A stretch of DNA of 64,000 nt from Aquimonas sp041395245 (GTDB taxonomy: Bacteria > Pseudomonadota > Gammaproteobacteria > Xanthomonadales > Xanthomonadaceae): the NCBI GenBank assembly GCA_041395245.1, contig JAWLAY010000023.1:12239-76238 (forward strand), in the 5' to 3' direction. The position numbers and the translations under genes are program-made. The notes under the pieces are model-generated. The model was not told the DNA's origin, did not search any database, and saw nothing but the letters and a program-made list of their open reading frames with translations. Below, one piece after another: positions 43,881-54,653 of the stretch. How positions within the stretch are numbered: the first letter of the stretch is position 1; each line of letters starts with the position of its first letter.

Positions 43881-45236
43881 TCAGCGAACGCCACGTCCGC
43901 GAAGGTTCTGCGGGTTGTAATCGTCGGGCCCACTCTGGTGCGAGAAGTCAACGATTTCGTCCTGATTGTCGAGGCCGCTGGCCATGTAGCGACCAGACTT
44001 CAGATCATGATGGTTTTCCATCGTGGTCCAGAACACCGGCACTTCGTAGTACGTGATGGAGGGCGCTTCCGAATACCGCCACAGATTGCCCTGACTATCG
44101 TAGTGATCCATGGTCAGAATCTGCCAGCTGTCTTCGTCAACATAGAAGGTGCGGCGCGGATTGATGTGGCGCTTGCCTTCCTTGAGCGTGGCTTCCACCA
44201 CCCAGACGCGATGCAACTCGTAACGCAGGTAGTCGGGGTTGAGGTGGTTCGGCGTCAGCATGTCGGCCAGCACCGACTTGTCGCTGTGCGCCTTGTAGGA
44301 GTTGTACGGCACGTACATTTCCTGCTTGCCCACCAGTTTCCAGTCGTAACGATCCAGCGCACCGTTGAACATGTCGGTCATGTCATTGGTACGCAGACCG
44401 TCCGAGGCAGTGCCGGGGTTGTCGTAGGCCACGTTCGGCGCACGACGCACACGGCGCTGACCTGGGTTGTAGACCCAAGCCTGTCGCATCTGTGCCTGCT
44501 GGTTCAGGGTTTCATGCACCAGCAAGACCTGACCGGCCAGACGCGCCGGGCTCTCAACGACCTGATAGAAATACAGCAGGATGTTGTTGATGTCGGCGAT
44601 GGTGTTGCCCGGCTTGTAGTAGAGGCCGAGGAACTCTTCACGCAGGCGAACCAGGTTGTACTGCCCACCCGGTGCGACAGCGGCCTGATTGTTCCAGCGC
44701 GCACTCGACACGCCCTTGAACTTCATCTTGTGATTCCAGATGACTTCCTGGCCGTTTTGCGGAATCGGGAAAGGCACACCCTCCGCTGCGTTCTCGACGC
44801 CGTCGCCACCGGCGGTCAGATTGGCCGTGGTCGCATTCTTGATCGAGAAGTCATAGGTACGCTGCGGGAACGCCGCCGTCCGGTGGGTGGGATAGATGTC
44901 CATCCGGAAGGTCGGGTAGCGCGCAAACATCGCCTCCTGCCCGGCGGTCAACTGGTCGGCGTACTGTTTGTAGTTCGCCGGTGTGATGCTCAGGACCGGC
45001 TTTTCCGCCGCGAACGGATCGGGATGGTGATCACCAACCTTGTAGCCGGCAGGCGGCGTGGTCAAACCGCCGTCCCATGCCGGAATCGTCCCAGCGGCAT
45101 TGCCCGCCTTCTCCGCACCCATGGGCGTCAGATCCTTGCCCAGGCGAGCAGCCTGATCGGCGCCGACTGCCGCGATGGCACCACTGCCAAAGGTCAGCCC
45201 AGCCAGCGCCAGTGCGAGATAGTTGAAGTTACGCAT
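43881..45236 (-). CDS. Exported DUF1329 protein
   Basis: Exported protein of 451 residues with a signal peptide ending FGSGAIAAVG. It matches the DUF1329 family over its length, with TPMGAEKAGNAAGTIPAWDG, NHKMKFKGVSSARWNNQAAV, QAWVYNPGQRRVRRAPNVAY, ALDRYDWKLVGKQEMYVPYN and RRTFYVDEDSWQILTMDHYD. The fold is likely related to the outer-membrane lipoprotein sorting protein type, a half-barrel that binds a hydrophobic chain; this is inference from the family. It begins 20 bases after the DUF1302 gene, its usual partner. A strong terminator follows. Confidence 0.92.
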   Translation of the reverse strand: MRNFNYLALALAGLTFGSGAIAAVGADQAARLGKDLTPMGAEKAGNAAGTIPAWDGGLTTPPAGYKVGDHHPDPFAAEKPVLSITPANYKQYADQLTAGQEAMFARYPTFRMDIYPTHRTAAFPQRTYDFSIKNATTANLTAGGDGVENAAEGVPFPIPQNGQEVIWNHKMKFKGVSSARWNNQAAVAPGGQYNLVRLREEFLGLYYKPGNTIADINNILLYFYQVVESPARLAGQVLLVHETLNQQAQMRQAWVYNPGQRRVRRAPNVAYDNPGTASDGLRTNDMTDMFNGALDRYDWKLVGKQEMYVPYNSYKAHSDKSVLADMLTPNHLNPDYLRYELHRVWVVEATLKEGKRHINPRRTFYVDEDSWQILTMDHYDSQGNLWRYSEAPSITYYEVPVFWTTMENHHDLKSGRYMASGLDNQDEIVDFSHQSGPDDYNPQNLRGRGVR

Positions 45237-45256
45237 GCTGATGTCTCCCTCGGGCC

Positions 45257-47122
45257 TTAGAACGAGTATTTGGCAGTGACGGCAAAGAAGTCGCGATCAC
45301 TGGTGAGGTTGTAGATGCCGCCACCCATGAAGGCCGTGTAGGAGACATCGAACACCCAGCGATTCAGGTAATTGGCTTCGACACCCAAGGTGGCCGACTT
45401 GCGATCTTCAATGAAGTTGCCGCCGGGTCCGGGCGAGGTGCCATTCACGTCATGATTGAAGGCGATGCGCGGCGAGAGGTTGATGGCCTTGCCTGCAACG
45501 CTGTTGTAGTCCGCCTTGGCGGCAAGACGATAGCCCCAAGAGAACTGCGTCGGGAAGCCGAAGCAGGAGGTGTAGGGATTGCGTCCGTTACCGGTCGCCG
45601 CATCCGGACCACAGCCTGTATCGGTGCCGTCGCCCTGATAGCGCAAGACATCCAGTGTCGGCAGATCCCACACCTTGGTGGCACCAAACTCCGCCACGGT
45701 GGAGATCTGGTCTGCAGCGAGGAAATTGCCGGGGCCGATCACCTTGGTAAAGGTGAACTGCAACTGGCTCACTTCATGGCGCTCATAGCCACGCAGATAT
45801 TGTTCCGGCGTCGCCTGACCCAACTGGCTGACAAAGCGCAGGTAGGGCTCCGCGATCAGCACGTTGAGCGGGCTCAGACCAGCAAACAGGATTTCCTCGG
45901 CGTCGATCTGCAGCGGCATGTTGTCGCGGTAGCTCAGTTCACCCTGGAAGGCGACACCGGCCGGCAACATCGTGTTCCAGCTCAAGCCGTAGAGGTTGAT
46001 GTCTTCCGGGTATTCGATGAAATAGCGACCCGACGTCGTGGACGCGTTGGCCACGGCAGTACCGGAGATGTAGGGCAAACGACTGTGGTAGCGCAGGTAG
46101 TACAGACCGAACTCGGTATCGTTCAGCTCCGAAGCGAAATAGCGCATCGCCAGACCGTACTGACCGCTGTCACTGGCCTCGTTGTCGGCGGCCCGTGGGA
46201 ACGCGGCCGCACAGCGCGGATCCGCCGCAGGGTTGGTGCGGCAAACGTTGTAGTCCGCCGGCTCATCGACCAGGCCGAAGTTCAGCATAACGAACTCGCC
46301 ACCCGTCAAACCGAAGTCGTTGTTGGCGAAGTAGGTACCTGATGGCTCCACTTCCGTGGACTTCCACTCGAACATGTACAGCGCCTCGACAGCCAGATTG
46401 TCGGTCAGATTGAACGAGGCCCAAGCCGAGTTGATCGGGAGGAACGCTTCTTTCAACTCCGCGCCTGCCACGCGCAGACGTGACACGTCCACCGGGTTGA
46501 TGGCGTTGATGCCGCCCTGGATGAAGGTACTTTCGCCCCAGCTCACCACCTGTTTACCCACGCGGAAGTTACCCGTCACCGCATCGCCGAAAGCGAAGTC
46601 GCGGAAGACGAATGCATCCAGCAGGCGAACGCGATTGCCAATCTGGTCCTTGGCCACATCGGTGATGTCGTCACGATCCATGGTTTCGAAGTCGTAGAAA
46701 CCCGTACCGCGGACGAACGCCCCCCAGCCACGCCAGTCCAGGCTCAGTTCAGTCGTCAGACCGATGGCGTTGGAAATCAGATCGCCCTTGTCGTACTTCA
46801 GGTTGCCGTCGTCCGAGTTGACCGAAAAACGACCAGGCGCCGCCAAGGCAAGCGCCTGCGCTTCGACATAGCGCCCTTGTGCCTGCAGCGCAGAAACCTG
46901 TGCGCCAATGGTCGGGTCCAGATTGACCTTGCCGATCAAACGGTCATCGCGATCCTGCGCACGCACGGAGGCGCCCCAGGTGATGGTGGTATCGATGGAG
47001 CCCGTCAGGTCGCCACGGCTGAACTCGACGGCGAATGCATTCTGGGCGAGCAATGCCGCAGACACCGCGAAACTGAGTGGAGCGATGCGGCGCAAGCGGA
47101 GATTCAATGGTTTGCTGATCAT
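45257..47122 (-). CDS. Outer-membrane DUF1302 protein
   Basis: Exported protein of 621 residues. A signal peptide ending AQNAFA is followed by a beta-strand-rich body that ends in aromatic residues (FFAVTAKYSF), as outer-membrane barrels do. The family signature includes EFSRGDLTGSIDTTITWGAS, RVGKQVVSWGESTFIQGGIN with INPVDVSRLRVAG, and EAYLRFVSQLGQATPE-like strands. DUF1302 proteins occur with DUF1329 partners and are thought to be barrels involved in passage of hydrophobic compounds; the substrate is not established. The gene starts 21 bases after the lipase-like gene and is probably in the same transcript. Confidence 0.9.
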   Translation of the reverse strand: MISKPLNLRLRRIAPLSFAVSAALLAQNAFAVEFSRGDLTGSIDTTITWGASVRAQDRDDRLIGKVNLDPTIGAQVSALQAQGRYVEAQALALAAPGRFSVNSDDGNLKYDKGDLISNAIGLTTELSLDWRGWGAFVRGTGFYDFETMDRDDITDVAKDQIGNRVRLLDAFVFRDFAFGDAVTGNFRVGKQVVSWGESTFIQGGINAINPVDVSRLRVAGAELKEAFLPINSAWASFNLTDNLAVEALYMFEWKSTEVEPSGTYFANNDFGLTGGEFVMLNFGLVDEPADYNVCRTNPAADPRCAAAFPRAADNEASDSGQYGLAMRYFASELNDTEFGLYYLRYHSRLPYISGTAVANASTTSGRYFIEYPEDINLYGLSWNTMLPAGVAFQGELSYRDNMPLQIDAEEILFAGLSPLNVLIAEPYLRFVSQLGQATPEQYLRGYERHEVSQLQFTFTKVIGPGNFLAADQISTVAEFGATKVWDLPTLDVLRYQGDGTDTGCGPDAATGNGRNPYTSCFGFPTQFSWGYRLAAKADYNSVAGKAINLSPRIAFNHDVNGTSPGPGGNFIEDRKSATLGVEANYLNRWVFDVSYTAFMGGGIYNLTSDRDFFAVTAKYSF

Positions 47123-47143
47123 GTGTCTTTCCTTGATGTCGGC

Positions 47144-49291
47144 TTACTGCGCGCGGATAACGGCGGGGTTCTGGATAAGCACCGTGGTGCCGCCGGAGGC
47201 GAGGAAGCTGGCCATTTGACCCTGCATTTCCATCGTTGCCGCCAGTGAGGCGGCAGGCGACAGAAGGGACCCATGATCACCCGCCACGAAACGCACCACG
47301 CCGCGAACGCCGGTCGCCGACTGCGTGGTGGCAGTCAAGGGTGACAGGCCCAGTGCGCGAATCAGTGGCTCGGTGCCGGACAGGGGCGCACCGGCTACCG
47401 CGTTCGGAATCACCTGATCGGGCAACACGTCGCTTCCGTTTCCGACCACTTCGTGCAACAGGATCGACTTCAGCGGCGTCGCAAACGCGTAGTTGATCGG
47501 ATCTGCCGAGTCGATGACCTGCTGGGTTGCGCCGAAGAAGCTGTCATAGGTCGCGGTGCCGGGCTGCAGACCCGCCGAGGCAGCCAGACCAGCGCGGATG
47601 CGCGGACCGAAGGTGGGCGAGGCTTCGAGCAAGCGCGCGATGCCGCCGCCGGGCACCGACAAGACTGCCTGATTGACGGTCGGCTCCAAGGCCACGAACT
47701 GGGTTCCCACGATGGAGCCCAGCGACTGCCCGGTAAAGGCAATGCGCGAACCGTCGAAGTCGGCACCATTGCCGTCGAAATCAATGCTGGGGATGGTCTT
47801 GGCCAGAACGAACAGGTCCGCCACGCCCTGACGCACGTTGTCACGCGAAGTCAGCAGTGAGGACAGATTGATGAAGTGCGTGCCGGAATCGTCCGCGTTG
47901 CCGTCGGGACCGGCGGCACCGGTGCTGTTGTCGACGTAATCGACCGCAAAGGTGCGTTCATTGGCGACCGGACCGAACGGCGAATTCTCGATATTGAACG
48001 GGCTGCTCGTGGGCAGGCCGTGCAAGGGCAGATCGATGGCAACGACCGCGAACCCTTGTGCCGCGAGGGTGGCAGAAATGGCCAACGCATCCGAACGATT
48101 GCGGGTGATGCCGTGCTGGAAGATCACCACGGGCCAGCCCGCTTCAGGCTTGGTACGACCCGAACTGGCGTTCGGCACCGTCGCAATTACCGGGACCGTC
48201 TGCGTGCCGGTCGGCACCGGAATCGGATTGGCAAATGTGATGTTGGTGGACGTTGGATCGAGCCCGGCATTCGCCAGCGCTTCGATGTAGGCCCCAGGAG
48301 CGGCCTTCCAGAATCCGTTCAAGGGCGCGATGGGATTCTCTGCACTCGGTGCAGACAGGTAATAAGGAACCGTCAGCGTACCGATGTAGATGTCCGCAAT
48401 CGGCGGCAATCCGGCAGCCGAGGTGTTCATGCCCGTCGGCACCAACGTGGCGGCGCCGGGCTGGGTGATCGCACGGACCGTCTGCATGACCGGCGTTACG
48501 CTCTGCGTGGTGGCAACCCACGACACGACCACTTCACTGCTGGGAATACCCGCTGCAGCGGCCACGGCGAGATGCGAATTGGTCAGCTGACGCAAGGGCT
48601 CCAGCGCACAGGCGGTGGCCGTCGGCAACATCGGCTCGGTGCTGGCCCCGCCGGAGCAGAGCGGCGCGGTGCGCTTGGTGAGGAAGTAGGTCTGCTCGGG
48701 GGTGGCGTCGTTGCCACGCGCATCGCGCACGTCGTCGGTCACCACCACCATGTAGGAAGTGAGCTGTGCCAGCGGCTTGAGCGGAACAATGGCGAAGGTG
48801 CGACCCGTCGCATCGGTGGACACCGGCGCCGTGACGAAATCGACACCCGCCGTCAGTTCGCGGGTTAGCCCCGTGGTGCCGCCGCCTGGTCCGGACAGAG
48901 TTACCTGGAACATGCGGACCGACTGGCCCGGAACCACGGTTGCGGGATTGGGCGCCGCGCTGAACGAGAAGGTCCACGGCGTGGTGGTGCTCCAGCCGTC
49001 GAGGCTGTTCAGCGCCACCTGCGGATTGCTGAAATCGGCCGGATTGGCCGTTCCCAGTGGAATGTTCAAGGTCAAGTCACGCGTACCTGACAACAGCAGG
49101 TTGTTCGGCAGGGGAATGACGCCCGCTGAAGGATTGAAGCGTGCGGTGATGACGCCATTGACGGCGCTTCCACTGTCATTGGTGGCGGGTGCGGTGGCGA
49201 CGGCGCGTGGGCTGTTGCTGGAGCTGCTGCAAGCAGAGAGCAGCAACGCCGACAGGGCCATCGACAGGGTCAATCGAGCCTGCATGTTCAT
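47144..49291 (-). CDS. Lipoprotein-type lipase/esterase, Pla-1/cef-like
   Basis: Exported hydrolase of 715 residues. The N-terminal lipobox LLLSACSSSS makes it a lipoprotein. An N-terminal domain, with ITARFNPSAGVIPLPNNLLL, resembles the virulence-factor lipase N-terminal domain. The catalytic alpha/beta-hydrolase part has VVIFQHGITRNRSDALAISA (oxyanion region), AIDLPLHGLP and the nucleophile motif TGQSLGSIVG. The C-terminal His is likely in VAGDHGSLLSP. It is most similar to the Pla-1/cef group of extracellular lipases. It is the first gene of the DUF1302/DUF1329 operon, which suggests that the locus hydrolyses an ester or lipid outside and handles the product. Substrate unknown. Confidence 0.82.
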   Translation of the reverse strand: MNMQARLTLSMALSALLLSACSSSSNSPRAVATAPATNDSGSAVNGVITARFNPSAGVIPLPNNLLLSGTRDLTLNIPLGTANPADFSNPQVALNSLDGWSTTTPWTFSFSAAPNPATVVPGQSVRMFQVTLSGPGGGTTGLTRELTAGVDFVTAPVSTDATGRTFAIVPLKPLAQLTSYMVVVTDDVRDARGNDATPEQTYFLTKRTAPLCSGGASTEPMLPTATACALEPLRQLTNSHLAVAAAAGIPSSEVVVSWVATTQSVTPVMQTVRAITQPGAATLVPTGMNTSAAGLPPIADIYIGTLTVPYYLSAPSAENPIAPLNGFWKAAPGAYIEALANAGLDPTSTNITFANPIPVPTGTQTVPVIATVPNASSGRTKPEAGWPVVIFQHGITRNRSDALAISATLAAQGFAVVAIDLPLHGLPTSSPFNIENSPFGPVANERTFAVDYVDNSTGAAGPDGNADDSGTHFINLSSLLTSRDNVRQGVADLFVLAKTIPSIDFDGNGADFDGSRIAFTGQSLGSIVGTQFVALEPTVNQAVLSVPGGGIARLLEASPTFGPRIRAGLAASAGLQPGTATYDSFFGATQQVIDSADPINYAFATPLKSILLHEVVGNGSDVLPDQVIPNAVAGAPLSGTEPLIRALGLSPLTATTQSATGVRGVVRFVAGDHGSLLSPAASLAATMEMQGQMASFLASGGTTVLIQNPAVIRAQ

Positions 49292-49333
49292 GTCCTTCTG
49301 GTGACCGGGGTGATGAATCAGGCGTTAATGTAA

Positions 49334-49353
49334 CCAGCGCTTGCAAGCGCTGG
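49334..49353. promoter_or_regulatory. Perfect 20-bp palindrome upstream of the lipase operon, candidate operator
   Basis: CCAGCGCTTGCAAGCGCTGG is identical on both strands and lies 42 bases upstream of the lipase start codon. The overlapping string TTGCAAGCGCTGGCAA at 49341-49356 is close to LacI-family operators. Binding by a repressor is inference. Confidence 0.5.
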
Positions 49354-49509
49354 CAATTCTCTGCCGTATGGTCACAGGCATCACTAATGTTGCTTTGCAA
49401 CAGTTGCCTTGAAATGTCACTGCACAGCACCCGGCGAGCCCGTGGAGGGTTGCTGGCGAAAGCATACGACGCGATGGGCCGATAACCTCCTTAAGCCGTT
49501 GATTTGGAG

Positions 49510-50430
49510 TCATGCCGGCCCGTCGCCGAAGTCCTCTGCGGTCGGATGGAAGCAACGCGGCGCGACCGAAAAGGACTGCCAGTCGCCGCCATCGGCGACC
49601 TGATCTTCGTAAACGCGCTGCAACATCGATAGTTTTGATGCCCACGGCTCACCGCGCCTCACCAGCCACATCAGAAGCGCTTTCAGCGCAGGATCGGGAA
49701 TCCGGACAACACGCGGTGACGGTCGCAGCGTTCGCAGTACGCGTTGCCAGATTTCGATCCAGTCGACGGCCTCCGGACCGGGCAACCGATGGATGCCGGT
49801 CGACGCGCGTTCGGCGGTCGTGGCATGGAGGATCACCCGAGCGATATCCGCCGCATGCACGGGCTGGCGCAAGCCCTGCGCACGCGCGGGCCACGGCAGC
49901 ACACGCCACCGTGCCGCCAGACGACGCATCGGTGTCAGGGTGCGATCCACACCCGCGCCATAGATCAACCCGCAGCGCAGGATGCAGCAGTCGGCACCGA
50001 GTGCCTCGGCACGCGCAAGCACGCGCTGCTCCGCCGCCTGCAGGCGTATCGCGAGTGCCGCATCGACGGCATTCACCGAGGCCCATTTCCATTGCGCACT
50101 CAACGAGGACAGGCAGACGATTCGTAGCCCAGACGGGACGAGCGTGCGCTCCAGCAGATCCACGAAGTGATCAAGCGGACCCGCGCAGATCAGGCTGCCC
50201 GGCGTCGCGTCTGGCCAGTTCAGATCCACGCTCTGCAGGTCGGCCTGCTGCCACACCAGGTCGTCCGTTGTGGTCGCGGGCTGCGGCTGTCGACTGTAGG
50301 CCACCACGCGCATCCCGCTCGACCGCAGCAGCGGCAGAAGGAAACGTCCGACTGCACCGGTCGCGCCCCACACGTGTGCGATGCCGTGTGCGTCGGCAGG
50401 GCGTGCGTCCTGATGTCTGCATTGCTCCAT
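49510..50430 (-). CDS. Atypical SDR / NAD(P)-dependent epimerase-like protein
   Basis: Cytoplasmic Rossmann-fold protein of 306 residues. The dinucleotide-binding turn reads VWGATGAVGRFLLPLL, a GxxGxxG pattern of the extended or atypical short-chain dehydrogenase group. Later segments are LRIVCLSSLSAQWKW, LRCGLIYGAGVDRTLTPMRR and RQPVHAADIARVIL, as in NAD-dependent epimerase or NmrA-like proteins. The catalytic YxxxK is not clearly present, so it may bind nucleotide or act on a substrate by another route. The gene stands alone between a divergent small gene and the lipase operon. Substrate unknown. Confidence 0.75.
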   Translation of the reverse strand: MEQCRHQDARPADAHGIAHVWGATGAVGRFLLPLLRSSGMRVVAYSRQPQPATTTDDLVWQQADLQSVDLNWPDATPGSLICAGPLDHFVDLLERTLVPSGLRIVCLSSLSAQWKWASVNAVDAALAIRLQAAEQRVLARAEALGADCCILRCGLIYGAGVDRTLTPMRRLAARWRVLPWPARAQGLRQPVHAADIARVILHATTAERASTGIHRLPGPEAVDWIEIWQRVLRTLRPSPRVVRIPDPALKALLMWLVRRGEPWASKLSMLQRVYEDQVADGGDWQSFSVAPRCFHPTAEDFGDGPA

Positions 50431-50461
50431 CCGCTATCCCGATCCACGATGGCAAGATCAC

Positions 50462-50890
50462 ATGATGCGCATCCCGCCCGAGGCGTGCCAAGCACGAAGG
50501 ACCCAAGCACCGGTGAGTAATCCCAACCCAACCACGCCGATTGCCGATACAGCGCCAGATCACCACGCCAGACACCTGTGCCTGCGCATGATGGTCGATG
50601 CCGTCAACCAGACTGCCGCCGAACACCTGGCTGCCACGCTCGCTTCGACACTCTGCTTGGGCACGACGAGCGACGTTGAATCGATCGAGCGCTACCCCAA
50701 GTTCGATGCCTGCTACGAGATCACCCTCGAATTGCCGGGCGGTGCCGCCACTGATGTTCTCGCCATCAGCCCCGAAGGCTGGACCGACGCGGATTTCGCA
50801 GGCGATGGTTCGGCGGTGTGGAATCGCGAGGAAGGCCGATATTTCCTGCTTACCCAGGTCCGCTGGGCCGAGCTCTACTGGAGGCAGTGA
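50462..50890 (+). CDS. Small protein of unknown function
   Basis: Cytoplasmic protein of 142 residues, or 125 if it starts at the GTG at 50513. No signal or membrane helix. The conserved-looking core is VNQTAAEHLAATLASTLCLG, FDACYEITLELPGG and a C-terminal EEGRYFLLTQVRWAELYWRQ. No family recognised. It is divergent from the SDR gene, with only 31 bases between, so the two starts share a promoter region. Confidence 0.5.
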   Translation: MMRIPPEACQARRTQAPVSNPNPTTPIADTAPDHHARHLCLRMMVDAVNQTAAEHLAATLASTLCLGTTSDVESIERYPKFDACYEITLELPGGAATDVLAISPEGWTDADFAGDGSAVWNREEGRYFLLTQVRWAELYWRQ

Positions 50891-51001
50891 CCCCGCGTCT
50901 ACTTCGCAGCGTCAAGGGAAACGACCTCAGCGCGGGCGATAGGCGTTTCTTCAGATCGCGAGATGGAAACGACGCTGTCGGCATTCCGCTTCGACAGACT
51001 C

Positions 51002-52255
51002 CTAGACACCCAGCACCAGATCTTCGGCAACCACCTGATCGATGCGAATCTGGTTGGCGAACAGGGAAAACGCCAGAAATCCCGCCAGTCCGTTGGCACG
51101 CTGTGCCCAGGGCGGCAGATACAAGGGTTCGGCGATGGTGCCGTCCTCGAACAAGGGCTCGAGCGTGAACACGTCATGCAAGGCCATCTTGCCCGCAAAC
51201 AGCAGATGGGTCAGCCGCGGGCGACGGTGTTTCAAGGCCCAGCGAAAGAAAGTGTGCACGCTCAACATGCCATGCAGGTAGACCGCATCCTTGGTGAACG
51301 CGGCACCGCCACTGGTGGGACAACCGCGAAACACGCGCTGCGCGGATGAAAAGCTCTCGGCTTCGCTCTGCCCCTGTTCGAGGAAGTAACGAAACACGTC
51401 GATGAAGTCCGCGCCGTTCAGCGCCATGTCGATGGCGAGGATGCGCAAGGACAAACGCTTCAGTCGCGGCAGGTCGATGGCGCCGGTGATCAGCTCGGCG
51501 AAGGTCGCCAGCCCTTCCTGCGTGGCGATCACTCGCGGCGCGGTGCGCGACAGACTGCGCACATGCGGCTGCTCGCGACCATTCAGTCCGGTCAGCGAGT
51601 GCACGAAGGCTTCGTGCTCCAGCAACTGGCGCAGATCGTATTCGGTGAATGCGGTATCGGCGCGCAGACGAATGCGGGTTGGCCCGGCCGCCGCCTTCGC
51701 AATCAGGTCGGGATCGATCTCGACAGTCACCCGATGGCCGACAAAGAACCGGTCCAGTGCGGTCTGTAACTCATCGCGCATGACCTCGGCGGACAGCACG
51801 TAGTCCGGTTCACTGATCGATGCCTCACCGTCCACCCCATCGGCAATCGCAATGAAGTGTCGGGCCGCATCGACATTGGTCAGCGTCGATCCCGGCAAGC
51901 GGTCGCCGGGTCGCCCGAACAGACGCTGCGAATGCAGACTCACTTCGGCATCGCCAACGCTCTGGATCAGCTCGGCGGCCACCAGCCAACTGTCGGCGGT
52001 TCGACAGAGGTACTCGCCCATCGGGCATGCGGGATCGGACTGCGCATGAATGGCCTGAAGAACCGAGATGGTGTCGCTCAGGTCACGTCGCAGGTAATCC
52101 GGCATCGGCAGACGCGGCTGTCCGGCACGCCAGTTCTGCAGAAACGTCGCCTGCGTCGCCATCGGCCAACTCACCGCCGACAGCAAGCGAATTCGCTGCA
52201 CGGCGTCGAGCAAACGGGCATCCAGTGCCAAGTGGTGTTGCAACGACGGCGTCAT
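51002..52255 (-). CDS. QEGLA-motif putative metallopeptidase (DUF1704)
   Basis: Protein of 417 residues of the family called flavohemoglobin expression-modulating QEGLA motif protein, which is related to tyrosine carboxypeptidases of the MATCAP type. The zinc-binding motif is LLEHEAFVHSLTGLNG (HExxxH) and the family signature VIATQEGLATFAELITG follows about 35 residues later. A helical C-terminal part ends with NQIRIDQVVAEDLVLGV. The ATG at 52255 follows GGGAGGGAGG closely; the frame is open 31 codons more into the groES promoter region. It is divergent from groESL. Confidence 0.85.
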   Translation of the reverse strand: MTPSLQHHLALDARLLDAVQRIRLLSAVSWPMATQATFLQNWRAGQPRLPMPDYLRRDLSDTISVLQAIHAQSDPACPMGEYLCRTADSWLVAAELIQSVGDAEVSLHSQRLFGRPGDRLPGSTLTNVDAARHFIAIADGVDGEASISEPDYVLSAEVMRDELQTALDRFFVGHRVTVEIDPDLIAKAAAGPTRIRLRADTAFTEYDLRQLLEHEAFVHSLTGLNGREQPHVRSLSRTAPRVIATQEGLATFAELITGAIDLPRLKRLSLRILAIDMALNGADFIDVFRYFLEQGQSEAESFSSAQRVFRGCPTSGGAAFTKDAVYLHGMLSVHTFFRWALKHRRPRLTHLLFAGKMALHDVFTLEPLFEDGTIAEPLYLPPWAQRANGLAGFLAFSLFANQIRIDQVVAEDLVLGV

Positions 52256-52319
52256 CCTCCCTCCCGGGAAGCGGTGCAGAGGTCGATGGTAGCCGCGTTG
52301 GTCATTTTTCTGCTGCCCT

Positions 52320-52348
52320 CTTGAAACGCCCGACAGGCCGCCCCACAT
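52320..52348 (+). promoter_or_regulatory. Candidate sigma-32 heat-shock promoter of groESL
   Basis: CTTGAAA at 52320-52326 matches the -35 box of sigma-32 promoters exactly. After 14 bases, CCCCACAT at 52341-52348 matches the -10 box (CCCCATNT) at six of eight positions. The pair lies about 125 bases before groES and upstream of the CIRCE element, so both systems may act on the operon. Confidence 0.6.
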
Positions 52349-52399
52349 CGCGGAGACCCCGACGACCGCTGTTCACTGCGGTCTTTTCGTCGGCTAAAC

Positions 52400-52426
52400 T
52401 TGGCACTCACCCAAGGCGAGTGCTAA
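52400..52426 (+). promoter_or_regulatory. CIRCE operator for HrcA
   Basis: TTGGCACTC (52400-52408), a 9-base spacer, and GAGTGCTAA (52418-52426) fit the CIRCE consensus TTAGCACTC-N9-GAGTGCTAA with one mismatch in the left arm. It lies 46 bases before groES. HrcA binding here would repress groESL when the chaperone is plentiful. Confidence 0.88.
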
Positions 52427-52472
52427 CAACCCTTGGACCTTTCAATCCAATCAGTGACTTAACGAGGATCCC

Positions 52473-52760
52473 ATGAACCTGAAACCCCTGCATGATCGCG
52501 TCGTCATCAAGCGCATGGAAGAAGAGCGCCTGTCCGCTGGCGGCATCGTGATCCCCGACAGCGCCACCGAAAAACCCATCCGCGGTGAAGTGCTGGCCGT
52601 CGGCGCGGGCAAGCCGCTCGACAATGGCAGCGTGCGCGCACCCGCCGTGAAGGTCGGTGACAAGGTGCTGTTCGGCAAGTACAGCGGTACCGAAGTGAAG
52701 CTCGACGGCACCGAATATCTGGTGGTTCGCGAAGACGACATCTTTGCCGTGATCGGTTGA
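52473..52760 (+). CDS. groES: Co-chaperonin GroES
   Basis: Ten-kDa co-chaperonin of 95 residues that caps the GroEL ring during ATP-driven folding of cytoplasmic proteins. The usual start MNLKPLHDRVVIKRMEEE is followed by the mobile loop with SAGGIVIPDSATEKPIRGEV, then DKVLFGKYSGTEVKLDG and the end REDDIFAVIG. Length is normal and no residue looks odd. A GAGGA ribosome site precedes the ATG. It is the first gene of the groESL operon, 111 bases ahead of groEL, and is controlled by the CIRCE and heat-shock-type sites upstream. Confidence 0.98.
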   Translation: MNLKPLHDRVVIKRMEEERLSAGGIVIPDSATEKPIRGEVLAVGAGKPLDNGSVRAPAVKVGDKVLFGKYSGTEVKLDGTEYLVVREDDIFAVIG

Positions 52761-52871
52761 TCCGCTGGATCACGCCGCGCCGCACGCAGCGATCACCGCT
52801 TGCGCGCAGCGCGCTGATCCCGCCCACCCGACGACACCACTCCCCCAATCAACTATTTCGAGGTAGTTCTC

Positions 52872-54506
<1,635 letters not shown>

Positions 54507-54537
54507 GTCCGGCCACACCAAGCGTCATGCGTTGAAC

Positions 54538-54564
54538 AGAAGCCCCGCCTTGTGCGGGGCTTCT
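54538..54564 (+). terminator. Hairpin terminator after groEL
   Basis: AGAAGCCCCGC (54538-54548) pairs perfectly with GCGGGGCTTCT (54554-54564) around the loop CTTGT. Only a short T-poor tail (ACTTTGG) follows, so it may be leaky into the operon downstream. Confidence 0.65.
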
Positions 54565-54653
54565 ACTTTGGTCCCTGTCGCAGCACGAACCGTGTTGGAT
54601 GACCCCGCACCTTGGCATACTCCTGCCTGATCCCAACGCACCCAGGCGTTTAG

